A DNA stretch of 64,000 bases from Unio delphinus (GCA_029339505.1 JAQISU010000231.1:1266001-1330000); one strand, 5' to 3'; positions 18,420-31,149 are shown, numbered from the stretch's first letter. Notes: generated from the letters alone by a model not told the origin. Translations and numbers: made by a program.

Positions 18420-20475
18420 ATTGGTCGCTAAGTTTGTCCATGAAGTCGAAACAGGTGAGTCTTAAGAGCACTCTTAAAAGGGACCACTGTGTCTTTGTGT
18501 CTAATTTCAATGGGCAATTCGTTCCACGTGGCCGGGCCCTGGTGTGCAAACGAACGTTGTCCATATGACTTTGTTTTCACCTTGGGAATAATGAGTATAC
18601 GATTATCAGAAGAAGTGCGTAAGGATCTAGCTGGTGTATACACATGGGTGAGGCTGGATACGTATGTTGGACTGGAGTCTGTCATTGAAACATAACACAG
18701 AGAACAAATGTTTTGTTTGATTTCTTTATCCAATTGATAGCCAATGTAGGGTACAGAGCAGTGGTGAGGTGTGCTCTGATCGAGGTACTCTAAAGATGAT
18801 CCGTGCAGCTGTGTTTTGAACTTTTTGAAGTTTCTGGAGTAAATATTGTGACGAACCAGACATAGTTGAGTTAGAATAGTCTAGTCTGGAAAGTACTAAT
18901 GAACACACAAGTGTTTTACTGGCATCAACTGAAAGATATTTACGAATGGAACTGATGCATCTCAATTCAAGATATGCAGCCTTGCATATGTTCATGACAT
19001 GTTGGTGCAATGTGAGAGTACTGTCTAGAGTAACGCCTAGGTTCCGTACTGACTGAGAATTTAATGCTGGTGTTGCTGATATATATTGTCTGAGGTAAAG
19101 GATGTGAATAGGAAAGTCTTTGTGTTGTGATCAGAATAGCCTTAGTTTTATCATCATTCATCTGCAGCTTGTTACATGTCATCCATGATTTTACATCAGA
19201 AATGCACATCTCTACTCCTTGGATGGTAGCATCAACTTCAGTTGGGTGGCTAGACTTGTATATTTGGGTGTCATCAGCATACAATTGGTGAGACACTTGG
19301 TGATGATTTATGACACTTGAGAGCGGCTGAGTATACAGAATGAAGAGAACAGGTCCAAGAAGAACAGATCCCTGTGGAATACCAAAACATACGTCAACTG
19401 GGCTGGAGTTGTATTCCATTTGAAGATATAATTTGTGTCCTGTTCACTAAGTAGGACTTGAAACAATGTAAGGCTATATTCTGAATGCCAAATACATGCT
19501 GGAGACGGTAAAGTAATATATCATGGTCTATTGTGTCAAATGCTGCAGATACATCCAGGAGAGTGAGGACTGTAATCTTTCCACAATCCAAAGCAGAGAG
19601 AATGTCAGTAAATACTTTCAGAAGAGTAGTTTTGGTACTGTGGCAAGGGCGATATGAAGACTGTACATTGCTAAAAGGATGTGTTTGAATTTAAATGAGA
19701 TACAAATTGAGTTAGAACAACCTTTTCTAAGATATTTTATATGTGTGGGACATTAGAAAGTGGGCGGTAGTTCTTTAAATCGTTATGGTCCAGTGTTGGT
19801 TTCTTCAGCAGTGGCTTTACGATTTCAGTTTTGAAAAATGATGGGAATTCCCCTGATGAGAGAGAGAGATATTAATAACATCAGTTAGTGAAGGCAATAT
19901 TGGGTCTAAGAACTCAAGGAGCAGTGATGTCGGAATTGGATCAAGTTCACAAGACTTTGGTGCACTTTTCATCACGATTGTCCGTACGTAATCAATAGAA
20001 ACAGGTTCAAATGCTCCTAACGGTTGTAGCTGAAATTCTGCATCATAACTGTATGGTGACGAATCAGTTGAAATTGTGCTGTCAAGCAAATCTCTAATGG
20101 TTTGTACTTTGTCATCGAAAAATTTGCAAATTGGTCTGGTAGGTCTAGTGGAGAATAGGTTGTTGGAAGTGGTGTACATTTGTTCCTTGACATTAGTTTG
20201 TTGGTTATCTCGAAGAGCTTTTTGCAGCTGGAACTCTCCGTGATCTTAGTACTGTAGTGGGATGATTTGGCTAAATGGACTATGTTTGTGACGTTCTTCT
20301 TAACGGCTTCGTAGATTTGTTTATGAATAGTGAGTCTGGTGGAAAGCCAAAGCCTCTCTGCTTTTCGGCGATGTCTTTCAGCAGTGCGAAGCTGGTTCCC
20401 AACACTGCTATACCACGGAGAACACCTTTTTATTGATACTCTGCATTTGGTAGCTGGGGCATGTTTTTCAAGCAA
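18420..20475 (-). pseudogene. LINE reverse transcriptase domain, broken
   Basis: Reading the minus strand: a linker (TKCRVSIKRCSPWYSSVGNQ); then SAPKSCELDPIPTSLLLEFL; ITVLTLLDVSAAFDTIDHDI, which holds the first catalytic Asp region; IPQGSVLLGPVLFILYTQPL; and the active-site YADDTQIYKSSHP. After WMTCNKLQMNDDKT the frame breaks at about 19,047, then continues with AYLELRCISSIRKYL and the C-terminal GPATWNELPIEIRHK. Breaks include a stop near 19,725, a 1-base insertion near 19,410 absent from copy 2, and the +1/-2 shift near 19,047 shared with copy 2. It is inactive. Confidence 0.88.
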
Positions 20476-21700
20476 TGAATGCCGTTGGATGTAAGAAAGT
20501 TGTTAGGCGTTCTTGGATGTCATGCATGAATTTGGTTCTATTTATCATACGGAGGTTTCTCTTAGTAGCCAATAGAGGTGGATGGTTAGGGACTGATACG
20601 TCGAGATGGCATTCAATGCAGAGGTGATCCGATTCAAGTTCGTGAGATATAAGGGTGGATTGCAGAATATGATCCTCAGTTCTATAAAGAAACCAGTCTA
20701 AAATGTGACTAAGTTTATGGGTAGGTTGGTTAATTGACTGTTTAAGATTGAAAACATGAATGGAATCTAGGAGTTTTGACATGTATGGTTTGCCAGGACA
20801 GTCAAAGTGAAAGTTGAAATCTCCAAGAATATTTAGGTTGCTTCCTATCGAATTTCCATACTCAAGAAGATTTCGAAACTTCTCCAAAAAGATAGATTCA
20901 GTCAGCTTGTGTATTTTACTAGGAGGAGGACGGTAGAGACAGCAAAAACGGACTGACCTTTGTTCCAGTGTGAGCGTTGTTTGGACTAGTTCAAACGATG
21001 TGTGGCAGAAATTGAAGGTTGTGTTGTACTTAAGGCTTTTGATCATGGAATTCTTTGTAATTACAGCAATTCCACCTCCGCGAGAGTTGCGGGGGAACGA
21101 CTTGATGGAGTAATCGCTGGGTGTTAAATCCGCACACTTAGATTCATCACCTGCGGAATGTAACCAAGTTTCTGTCAGGAAGAAGATGTCAATATTCTAG
21201 TCGTTGATAAAATTAACAATTTTTGTGCGCTTTTCCGGTGATCCTACTGATGGAGCGTTGAATAATGCAATACGTAGTGGTATCCCTGGGACAGTTGACA
21301 CAACGGTTGACGAATTAAGAGGAATTTGAACCAGGTTATTAACTATAACGGCAGAATTTTTAAGTTGTTTATTTGTTACGGGCGAAAGGGAGATAACTGG
21401 AATTCTTCTTCCTGTTCTACGCCGGCCAGCTTTGAAAGAACGTTTCGTTTTTCGCTTCCGTTTACATTTAAGAAATGATGAATGTATTCCCAGTTCGTTT
21501 AGTCTTGAGTACAATGTAGTATATAGAACCAAGGTGTGGTCATTTAATCCAATTAATGAGGGTCCGTCGTATTGTAAGCGGTCACGTGACGACGGTTTAT
21601 TCAAAAACAAATCACGTCTTAACATTGGGACAAAACAGCTGAGAAAAATTCTAATTGTTCTCGTTTCCAAAACAAGGACATGAATTAACACATACGAACG
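20468..21700 (-). pseudogene. LINE endonuclease domain (APE-type), broken
   Basis: Would nick target DNA to prime reverse transcription. A basic leader (KCKRKRKTKRSFKAGRRRTG) precedes IPLRIALFNAPSVGSPEKR. A TAG near 21,197 interrupts just before NIDIFFLTETWLHSAGDE, the catalytic-Glu region (TETW). Then come RGGGIAVITKN, CCLYRPPPSK, the NILGDFNFHFDCP motif and LESDHLCIECHLD with the S-D-H triad. The frame ends at a stop near 20,470 with a shift into the RT-linker frame. Residues of the catalytic core are still present. Confidence 0.85.
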
Positions 21701-21944
21701 GAACAGCCAATGCATGATGAAACACAATAATGTAGACGATGATAGAGAACTAGCACAAATATCATAAATATAGCACAAAATCGGGACAGCCTATCTCGAG
21801 CAGTTAAGCGATGGCAGCTATCTTTCCAGAGGTCCGGATATAGTTTCATATAGGAGTATGAACTGTTATGGGAGACCAAATATCTTGAGAGATCATACTA
21901 TTTTGGAAAAAGAGGTGGTCTTTCAAGACAAGTTCTACGGTTGT

Positions 21945-22290
21945 AGGGATATAATAAACGAGGGAATACAAAAATACATTTTCCTGCATACTAATATAGC
22001 AGGGTAGTAATCAAAAAGAGAATGCAAAATACATTTTCCTGCATACAGATATAGTAGGGTTATAATCAACAAGGAAATACAAAATACAATTTCTTACATA
22101 CTAATATAGTAGGGTAGTAATTAACAAAGGAATAAAAAATATATTTTCCTGTATACAGATAAAGTAGGGCTGTAATCAACAAGGGAATAAAAAAATACAG
22201 TTTCTTGCATACACTTATAGGTGGGTTGTGATCAACAAGGGAATAAAAATACATTTTCCTGCATTCTAATCGAATTAGGTAGTTACTAAT
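21945..22290. repeat. 55-bp satellite array, right part
   Basis: Six or so copies of the unit seen at 17,700-18,150, in the same orientation ('CTGCATACTAATATAGCAGG', 'TAATCAAAAAGAGAATGC'). Confidence 0.9.
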
Positions 22291-22423
22291 AAGTATAGAT
22301 AACAAAAGCATGTTGATATGTATTAATGTAGTTGGGTTATAATTAATAATTAATAATTAGTTTAAATGACCAGAGAATATATAACAAAATATACAAACTA
22401 TAAATATTTTGATGTTGACTATA
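22291..22423. other. AT-rich spacer
   Basis: No feature recognised apart from a short TAATTAATAATTAATAATTA palindrome-like run. Confidence 0.4.

Positions 22424-22497
<74 letters not shown>
22424..22497. repeat. (GT)n(GA)n compound microsatellite
   Basis: About nine GT units followed by about 28 GA units. Confidence 0.97.
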
Positions 22498-22500
<3 letters not shown>

Positions 22501-22614
22501 AAACTAGATTATATGAGCTCAGATGCTAAAGCATTTAAACTATACCGAAAAGTCAATTTAGACGAAAACGATATCGTCCCTTGTAATATACCTTCTTTTT
22601 TTTTTACTCTGTGC

Positions 22615-23515
22615 ACATTATTAGGATGAGACAACTTTGATAATATATACACTATTAGTTCCGATACTATAATAATAAATACACTATTAGGAACAGCGGG
22701 TCCCGACACTATCATAATAAATACAGTATTAAGAATACCATGTCCCGACATTATATAATAAATACGCTATTAGGAGCACCGTGTCCCGACACTATCATAA
22801 TAAATACACTATTAGGAATACCGTGTCTCGACACTATGATAATAAATACACTTTTAGGAACACCGTGTCTCGACACTATGATAATAAATACACTACTAAG
22901 AACACGGTGACCCGCTTCCATAATAATAAACACGCTATTAGGAATACCGTTTCCCGCCACTATCATACTAATAACACTATTAGGAACACCGTGTCTCGAC
23001 ACTATGATAATAAATACACTATTAGGAACACCGTGTCTCGACACTATAATAATAAATACACTACTAAGAACACCGTGTCCCGCTTCTATAATAATAAATA
23101 CGCTATTATGAATACCGTGACCCGACACTATCATAATAAATACACTGTTAGGAATACCGTGTCCCGACACTATCATAATAAATACACTATTAGGAATACC
23201 GTGTCCCGACACTATCATAATAAATACACTATTAGGAATACCGTGTCCCGACACTATCATAATAAATACACTATTAGGAATACCGTGTCCCGACACTATC
23301 ATAATAAATACACTATTAGGAATACCGTGTCCCGACACTATCATAATAAATACACTATTAGGAATACCGTGTCCCGACACTATCATAATAAATACACTAT
23401 TAGGAATACCCTGTCCCGACACTATAATACTAATAACACTATCAGGAATACCGTGTCTCGACATTATAATAATAAATACGCAACACCGTGTCCCGACATT
23501 ATAATAATAAATTAA
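22615..23515. repeat. 42-bp satellite, about 21 copies
   Basis: The unit is CCGTGTCCCGACACTATCAT followed by AATAAATACACTATTAGGAA and TA. The copies from about 23,150 to 23,400 are nearly identical; the edges are diverged. The length is a multiple of three, and both strands lack stops, giving false proteins of 266 codons (-) and 244 codons (+). The CGTGTC..GACACT part can form a hairpin. Confidence 0.96.
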
Positions 23516-24413
23516 ATGTTTTAGAACATCTTGACTTGATATTACCATCATAAGGTGATTCGCTTAGAAATATAACTTGTATTCATTATATAAATGTTTC
23601 CTGAATAGAAATATCACAAAAAGTACTGAAAAATATACAGAAAGAAAAAATTCGGGAGCAGATTGGGAGACGAGAAAATATCCTTATTATAATAAATTAA
23701 TTGTACACAAAGTTTATCTTGATTTGAAGTCTCATGTGAAATAGAAATAACGATGCATACATTCCACTAACTTTTGGTTACGAAATGCGTCAAAGTAATA
23801 ATAGGAAACCAATGCTTTCCTCTCTTTCTCCCACCAAAATTTTGCTATCTCAGCACATGTGAAATTCTGTTGAACACCATGATGTGCCAATTGGATTTTT
23901 GAATGAATCAGATTTATTTGCAATACGACGTTTGAAAGCTTGGCTGTGGCTTGTGATTGACTAACGGTATGCCATAGATCAACGGAAATCCCCAGATAAA
24001 TAAAGCTATTTGAGTTTTATGTATGCTACTGGATGCATCAATTGCAACCTCTGAGTCGTTGCAAGTCGAAATCCCAATCTTATAACGAGATTCAGTGATG
24101 AATATGTCATTGAAAATAATAGTAATTTGGCACTTAATGTCCGCCCTTGTCGTGTCCCTGTAATAAATGTTGGTAATAAGATCACGGTTTCGTCCTTATT
24201 TATTCTGTAAGAGATAATGACTTATATCTTGCTATGAAATTTAAATTATAAATCAATATGTTTTTCTTTTAATGGATTTTGGTGTCATCGAAGACATTCC
24301 TAAAGGCTCACAGAACGGTAACCAGCCAATACAACAAAAAACTACGAATTTAGAATTTTACCGTAACTCGGCATGTGATAAATCTAACTGTAATAGGAGG
24401 AATATAACCGAAT
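23516..24413. other. No gene seen
   Basis: AT-rich sequence with short frames only; no domain or repeat recognised. Confidence 0.5.

Positions 24414-24459
<46 letters not shown>
24414..24459. repeat. (CT)n microsatellite
   Basis: About 22 CT units. Confidence 0.97.
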
Positions 24460-24462
<3 letters not shown>

Positions 24463-24895
24463 TGAAAGTAATCTGTCGGGAAAATAACGATGGTACATTT
24501 TCTTATTGATATAATGCGTACATCAGGAACCATCTGATCAGTAAAGGACATATTTTTACGCGATCTGATAAAATGCGAAGAACTAAGTGAGAAAAGTGAG
24601 TTACACTGTGACGGCTGCATACATGTTCTTTGGAATTGTTGTTCAGTCCACCAAAATTAATTCTGTCAACCGCATCTATAGAATTTATAATATTAATATC
24701 AAAAGTGATATTTCCAAATATTCTCTCTGTATATCAATTAATATATGTCTTATTCACAAATAACTCCCTATCAGTCACTCAATGATCTGTGTTCTCTTCC
24801 TTCTGCCCCCTTGCCTACTAAAATAAAGTGATCCTATAACTCAAACGAAAACATACTTCTGATGTACGATATACGACCTTAAACATAATCATTGC
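24460..24895. other. No gene seen
   Basis: Unique AT-rich sequence up to the 5' truncation point of the LINE. Confidence 0.4.
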
Positions 24896-26273
24896 ATATC
24901 GCCCTTGCCACAGTTCGGAAACTACTCTTCTGAAAGTATTTACTGACATTCTCTCTGCTTTGGATTGTGGAAAGATTACAGTCCTCACTCTCCTGGATGT
25001 ATCTGCAGCATTTGACACAATAGACCATGATATATTACTTTACCGTCTCCAGCATGTATTTGGCATTCAGAATATAGCCTTACATTGTTTCAAGTCCTAC
25101 TTAGTGAACAGGACACAAATTATATCTGCAAATGGAATACACTCCAGCCCAGTTGACGTATGTTGTGGTGTTCCACAGGGACCTGTTCTTGGATCTGTTC
25201 TCTTCATTCTGTATACTCAGCCGCTCTCAAGTGTCATAGATCATCACCCAGTGTCTCACCAATTGTATGCTGATGACACCCAAATATAAAAGTCTAGCCA
25301 CCCAAATGAAGTTGATGCTACCATCCATGGAGTAGAGAAGTGCATTTCTGATGTGAAATCATGGATGACATGTAACAAGCTGCAGATGAATGATGATAAA
25401 ACTGAGGCTATTCTGATCACAACACAAAGACTCTCTCATTCACATCCTTTACCTCAGACAATATATATCAGCAACACCAGCATTAAATTCTCAGTCAGTA
25501 CGGAACCTAGGCGTTACTCTAGACAATACTCTCACATTGCACCAACATGTCATGAACATATGCAAGGCTGCATATCTTGAATTGAGATGCATCAGTTCCA
25601 TTCGTAAATATCTTTCAGTTGATGCCAGTAAAACACTTGTGTGTTCATTAGTACTTTCCAGACTAGATTATTCTAACTCAATTATGTCTGGTTCGTCACA
25701 ATATTTACTCCAGAAACTTCAAAAAGTTCAAAACACAGCTGCACGGATCATCTTTAGAATACCTCGATCAGAGCACACCACACCACTGCTCTGTACCCTA
25801 CATTGGCTATCAATTCGATACAGAATCAAACAAAACATTTGTTCTCTGTGTTATGTTTCAATCCAGTCCAACATACGTATCCAGCCTCACCCATGCGTAT
25901 ACACGTATACACCAGCTAGATACTTACGCTCTTCTTCTGATAATCGTATACTTATTGTTCCCAAGGTGAAAACAAAGTCATATGGACAACGTTCGTTTGC
26001 ACACCAGGGCCCGGCGACGTGGAACGAATTGCCCATTGAAATAAGACACAAAGCCAAAGTGGTCCCTTTTAAGAGTGCTCCTAAGACTCACCTTTTTCGA
26101 CTGCGGGGACAAACTTAGCGACATTATCATGTTTTGTATCTTATATGTTTTCAGCATATTTTTATGTTTTCCAATTTCATTGATTTTGTTATTTGTTTTT
26201 CTGTAGTGTAGTCATATAATTATACATGTTGTAAAGCGCTTAGAGCTTCGAAAGATTAGGCGCTATAAAAATC

Positions 26274-26322
<49 letters not shown>
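24896..26322 (+). mobile_element. CR1/L2-type LINE, 5'-truncated copy 2
   Basis: Similarity to copy 1 begins at 'TATCGCCCTTGCCACAGT' (about 24,896), partway into the RT domain, and ends in the same 3' sequence (GCGCTTAGAGCTTCGAAAGA) and a (TTA)n tail at 26,275-26,322. It is a typical 5'-truncated insertion. The copies are very similar by eye. Confidence 0.92.
24960..26118 (+). pseudogene. LINE reverse transcriptase fragment, copy 2
   Basis: Starts within the RT palm with ITVLTLLDVSAAFDTIDHDI, followed by GVPQGPVLGSVLFILYTQPL and YADDTQI. A TAA (25,287-25,289) follows immediately; the frame continues to about 25,500, shifts, and resumes at 25,537 as HQHVMNICKAAYLELRC through GPATWNELPIEIRHK to a TAG near 26,118. 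The shift near 25,505 (GTCAGTACGGAACCTAGG) is identical to copy 1. Lacking the endonuclease and the RT N-terminus, it cannot move itself. Confidence 0.88.
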
Positions 26323-26324
<2 letters not shown>

Positions 26325-28432
26325 TGAACCAATATGTTCTTTGCATCCAATGTGTGTTAAGGTGGAGTACTATCATATCCAATACAACCGGTAGCGAAGA
26401 GTTGGAATCAATCTTTTTTCCGATTTTTGTCATGTAAGTCTATCCTCCATCCATCCATGGATCACTCCTTTCTATTTATATGCAAATAATATCAACCCAA
26501 GCTTTCAGAACGTATATTATGTCGCAAATCTCCAAATAAAAGAAGGTGGACTTTATGCCGTTTCTATGATAAATGCCAAAATATAACAATGGGAACGCCA
26601 TATCCTTTGAATATCGCCGTAGTTGGATTTTGTCCTTGGGTTGAACTTTTGAACATCCACATATATCTAAAATGTGATTCCTATTCCCATTATATATTTA
26701 CTAGGCCTATTTACTATATGACGACAATTTTAAGATAGATATTGCTTCTAAGTAATCGGAATAACTTTATAAGCAGATATTATATGTAGACTCTTTATAT
26801 TCATTGTAATTTGCCAGTTAATGAAGAAAATTTTGCACTTTAAGATAAGGACGAAACATTTCACGAATCTGTTTTCTGTAATATAATTAAAACAAGTCCA
26901 AAACAAGTTATAAAAAGTAGTTTATAACTTAAACAGAACAAAAATTTAGTATCTAGGCCGACAGTATTTTTGTAATATACAGGTTGGACATTATAACCAT
27001 TCTCTCTCGCTTAATTTTTCCATCACACATGTTCGAAATTGCTCTTTACCAATATGGTTGGCCTGGATATATGCAATATATTGGATATATGCAATATATT
27101 GGTGTAATATGACTGACTGGTTTATAATATGCACAAATAAAACACGAAAAAGATTAAATTTTCTCACTAAGTCTGTTTTATGTACCGTATAGCAATGTCA
27201 CTGGAGGTAAAATTAAATTCTCTCCATAGTGATATGATACTAGCAATTCTACGGAAAGGTAAATTAAAATTACCGCAATTTGTTTTTTTACTGGGACGAC
27301 CTTATTACATGTACAGTCCCATTTACAGACAGGTGTAGATCAGAACAAAGACGACATCTTGCTTGTTTTTTTTCAAACGTAGATATACAAATTCAAAATG
27401 GATCTATGTGTATACAGAACACTCTGATTACGGGTACTGAGACTTATAATGACTATATTTTAATATGATGGTGTTTTGATAGGTTAACTGTGGATGTTGA
27501 ATTAGAACAACAGTCGGTCGTACGTAACTGGTCTCTCAGCCAAAGGTAGATGACATAATTCTTTATAGGCGGTTAGTGCCTATAGACTACGCGTAATTTA
27601 AACAAATGCAACAAGACAAAATTCAGTTCATTGGTTACCATAAGTGGCCACATATCATGCACAAATAACTAAATAAAATATTGCTAGCTTTCTCTGTAAT
27701 TTGAGATCTGAATCCAATTTAATTATTTTTGTTATTAATTCTTCTTGAAGGTGTAATCATAGACCAGTGTCCTTTAACTTTCTTGTATTGGCTTTATGAA
27801 CTGTATTCTCGTATGATTTTCAGGCACATTCATTGCTATATAAGCTAAAGCATTTAAAAAAGGTAAATCAGCATTAACGCGATAAAACGTTGGCATATTA
27901 TTGAGTTTTTATTTGCATAGTTAGGCCTGACAGTCTGGTATTTTGCCCTGAGAGTCTGGTGTTTAGGTCTGCCAGTCTGGTGTATATTTGTATCAAATGA
28001 TAAACCAATAGCTAAATTTTTTTGTCATGAAGCGACTATAACGATAATACATAGAAAAGGGAAATACCGCATTTTTATCCGCTGGGAAACAGAACATACC
28101 GGTAAAGCATAGTAAGGTCAATGCAACGTTGCAGTTTGTTTGGATTATAGATGCTCAAGCCAAATATAGTTCCTAGAGCACCACTGTAAACAAATAACCA
28201 AAACCTAATGGGTCGACATTTAGATAGTTAAAATATATATGGTATCGTCTGGACCCGATTTATTGTCAAAGGAATCTCGATAGGTGCCAAATGTACAAGA
28301 TTTATAACCATGGTTGTCTGATCCCGCAGCGAAGGACTGGGTTTTGTAAATACGTGCTGGTTCGCCATACATTTCCAGTAAACGTGCGTATATTATATGT
28401 GTACACCAGTAAATAGGAATATTCACCGTCTT
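26323..28432. other. No gene seen; two tiny local duplications
   Basis: AT-rich sequence. 'GGATATATGCAATATATT' is tandemly doubled near 27,065-27,103, and 'GTCTGGTNTTT' type units are tripled near 27,928-27,985. No credible coding frame. Confidence 0.5.
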
Positions 28433-28775
<343 letters not shown>

Positions 28776-28994
28776 AAAACAAAACCTTACGCAAATAAAT
28801 GTGTACTGTTGCGACAGGAAAACAATTTTTGTACTGTCTATTAGATTACTCTGCTGTCTTTCTAATTTGGGTTGTCATAATGGATATGAAGATAATTACC
28901 AAATAAATCATAGGTATATATGACATACCTTTGTTAGTCACTCCTTCTAAGTATTCATTGTAAAGAACAATAAAATAAACAAGAAATAAACTCG
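28776..28994. other. No feature seen
   Basis: Short AT-rich spacer before the LINE 3' end. Confidence 0.4.
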
Positions 28995-29027
28995 CTTTAA
29001 GGAGGATCTATCTCGTCATCCGCGGGT

Positions 29028-30800
29028 TTAAGGAGCTGGTTCTGTTCTGTGTGTGCGCGGGTGGCTGATGAGACCAACCCTTGCACGTAATGTTCGTTTG
29101 CATAAGTGACGGGGGATGAGTGGCACATCTCCAGGAGGGGTGATGGCACGTGATTTTCTGGCTTGCCTCTTCTCTTCAGCTGCTGTCCTGTTAGATTCGC
29201 ACAACATGGAGCCTTTGTGCAAATCGGAACATCGTGTGACTTGACCGCTTGTTGTTTGCTCCTATGAATCAGGGTTTATGTTGAATGCTTTCAATGCAGC
29301 TTTCAGATTGTCTTCGAAGCGTTTCTTCTGACCTGCATGTGAATACTGGACTTTCTCACTGGAATACTCGCTTTCTAGAACCTTGTCCTGTCTCTTGATG
29401 TTGAGGAATTTTCTGAGACATGTGTTATGAAATTGGTTCAGCGCCTGGCATAGCGTTGGTACACCATCCACGTTTTGTATGCGTAAAGTAGTGTGGGGAG
29501 CACAAGTGCTCTGTAAATCCTTAGTTTGGTATGGATGCTGATGCCTCTTCTATTCAAGACGTTGGCATACGATATGTCTAAAGTTGCGCTTGCTCTGGCA
29601 ATGCGAAAGTTCACCTCGTTGTTAATAGTAATAATATGTGACAGTGTGCTGTCGGGGTAGGTGAAGCGGTTCACTACGTAGAATTGTTGGCCGTTGACGA
29701 TGATGTTGGGCTCAACATAGGGTTTTCTAGGGAGCCGACTGATACAGGACATCAGCCTTCTTGATACTGATCATGAGACCGAATTTTATGCAGGAGCTGA
29801 AGGACATGTCAATGCTTCTGTTGGTATATGAGCCCGCATTGGGCCGTGCATTCATCAGCAAATAAGAAATTCTTGCTGATGTCTGTCTTGAAATTGGTTT
29901 TCGCTTTAAGTCTCCTAGGATTTAACAGTTTTCCATATGCACGGTACATGATTCCGACTACATGGTCTCAGTCTCTGAAGGCATTAATTAGTATGATGGA
30001 GAATAGAAGAATAAGCAGTGTAAGTGTTACTACACAACCCTGCTTGATGTCATTGGTTACTGGGAACGGATCTGACATATCTCCGTTGTCTTGGACTCGT
30101 GCCCGCATGCCATCGTGGAAATGCTGCACCATGAATGTAAATTTTCTTGGGCATCTGTACTTGGCCATTACCTTCCACACGCCTTCTGTGCTGACGGTAT
30201 CAAAGGACTTTGGCATGTCGACGTAGACGGTGAAAACATCGGTGTTTTGCTCTTGACATATTTATTGTAGATCCCTCGCAGCGAACACAATGTCGATGGT
30301 CCCACGTTCTTTTCCGAATACACACTGACTTTCGGGCAGTAGTCCATTGTCAATGTGTATAGTAAGGCGGTTCAGTATGATTCTGGCGAGTATCTTTCCT
30401 ACACTTGAGATTAAGAATATTCACTGGTGGTTGTCGCAGGCCTGGCGGTTCCATTTGCGTTTATATGAGTGGATTATGGAAGCGCCTTTGAATTCCTAAG
30501 GGATTGTCTCATGCTGCCACATCAATAAAAACAGTTGGTGGAGCCTTTCTGTCAGAGCTGTACCCCCTTTCTGTGTCTCCAGCAGGGTTGGAGGTTGATC
30601 AAGATGAAAGCCGATTCAAGAAGCTGTCAAAGTGTTTAGTACATCTTTGAAGAGTCATCTCTTTGTCAGTAATTAGTGTGTTCCCGTCTGAACTAAGAAC
30701 GGGGGATGATATTGAAGATGCAGGCCCATACACTTTTTCAGGGCATTGTATAAGGTTTTTATGCCATTCTAGTCTGCTTAGCACTGAATCTCATCAGCTG
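29028..30800 (-). pseudogene. Reverse transcriptase and C-terminal tail of the second LINE family, copy A
   Basis: From the 5' side: VYGPASSISSPVLSSDGNTL near 30,700; MPKSFDTVSTEGVWKVMAKY with FPVTNDIKQGCVV at 29,968-30,216; GQQFYVVNRFTYPDSTLSHI and RIYRALVLPTLLYAYKTWMV at 29,438-29,752; then LNQFHNTCLRKFLNIKRQDK and KKRFEDNLKAALKAFNINPD at 29,262-29,471; and a tail AAEEKRQARKSRA ... RARVGLISHPRTH at 29,028-29,222, the C2H2-like end. The YADD-type catalytic box is not readable. The C-terminal connection domain has an internal deletion (SEYSSEKVQYSHAGQKKR joins distant parts). Confidence 0.78.
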
Positions 30801-31149
30801 TGTTGCTCAGGCATGTGTCTCATATCTGGCTGAGCTTCTGCTGTATAGTTCTGAGCATGTTGTTGTACAAAAAGTTCCGATAGGTGTAATTATGATTGTT
30901 GAGGTAGGCTGTTCTCATTTAGCAATTGCTTGACCTCGTCGCATTCTTGATGTTTCCTGGCTGAGGGTCCTAGCATTTTCGAAACTGTGCTGTAGACCAG
31001 CTCTCTGAATGCCGCAAAGTTGGTCTCCACATTCTTATTGTCGAGACATTCTTCCTGGGCATCCAAGAGGAACTGTTTCGTACTGGTGAATTACAGCTTG
31101 GTGATGTTCAGTCGTATAGTAACCTTCAATCCCTGTAAGCATCTTTTAG

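Larger units (their letters stand above)
18234..21800 (-). mobile_element. CR1/L2-type LINE, near full length, copy 1
   Basis: Minus-strand non-LTR retrotransposon with an apurinic-type endonuclease domain, then a reverse transcriptase, then a 3' end with GCGCTTAGAGCTTCGAAAGA and an (ATT)n tail at 18,235-18,268. The tail type and RT motifs fit the CR1/L2 group. Frames are broken in several places (see the two pseudogene entries). The 5' limit is uncertain because the first frame runs on from non-LINE sequence. Confidence 0.88.
18151..21940. mobile_element. Small inverted-repeat DNA transposon (MITE-like) containing a LINE
   Basis: The left arm (18151-18232) begins 'TTAAACCTGTCTTGAAAGACCGC'; the right arm (about 21,840-21,940) ends 'GTGGTCTTTCAAGACAAGTT', its near-perfect inverted complement (about 18 of 20 by eye). 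Both arms also hold an inner motif (GTCTTGAGAGACCA, left; ATCTTGAGAGATCA, right). The LINE sits between the arms. The unit interrupts the 55-bp array. No transposase is present, so it was non-autonomous; the family is not identified. Confidence 0.65.

Noticed and set aside
22615..23515. CRISPR-like array
   Set aside because: There are no unique spacers between constant repeats; the whole unit repeats, and the genome is eukaryotic.
22615..23551. Long proteins of 266 (-) and 244 (+) residues
   Set aside because: Both are translations of the same 42-bp satellite whose length is a multiple of three; identical periodicity on both strands shows no coding constraint.
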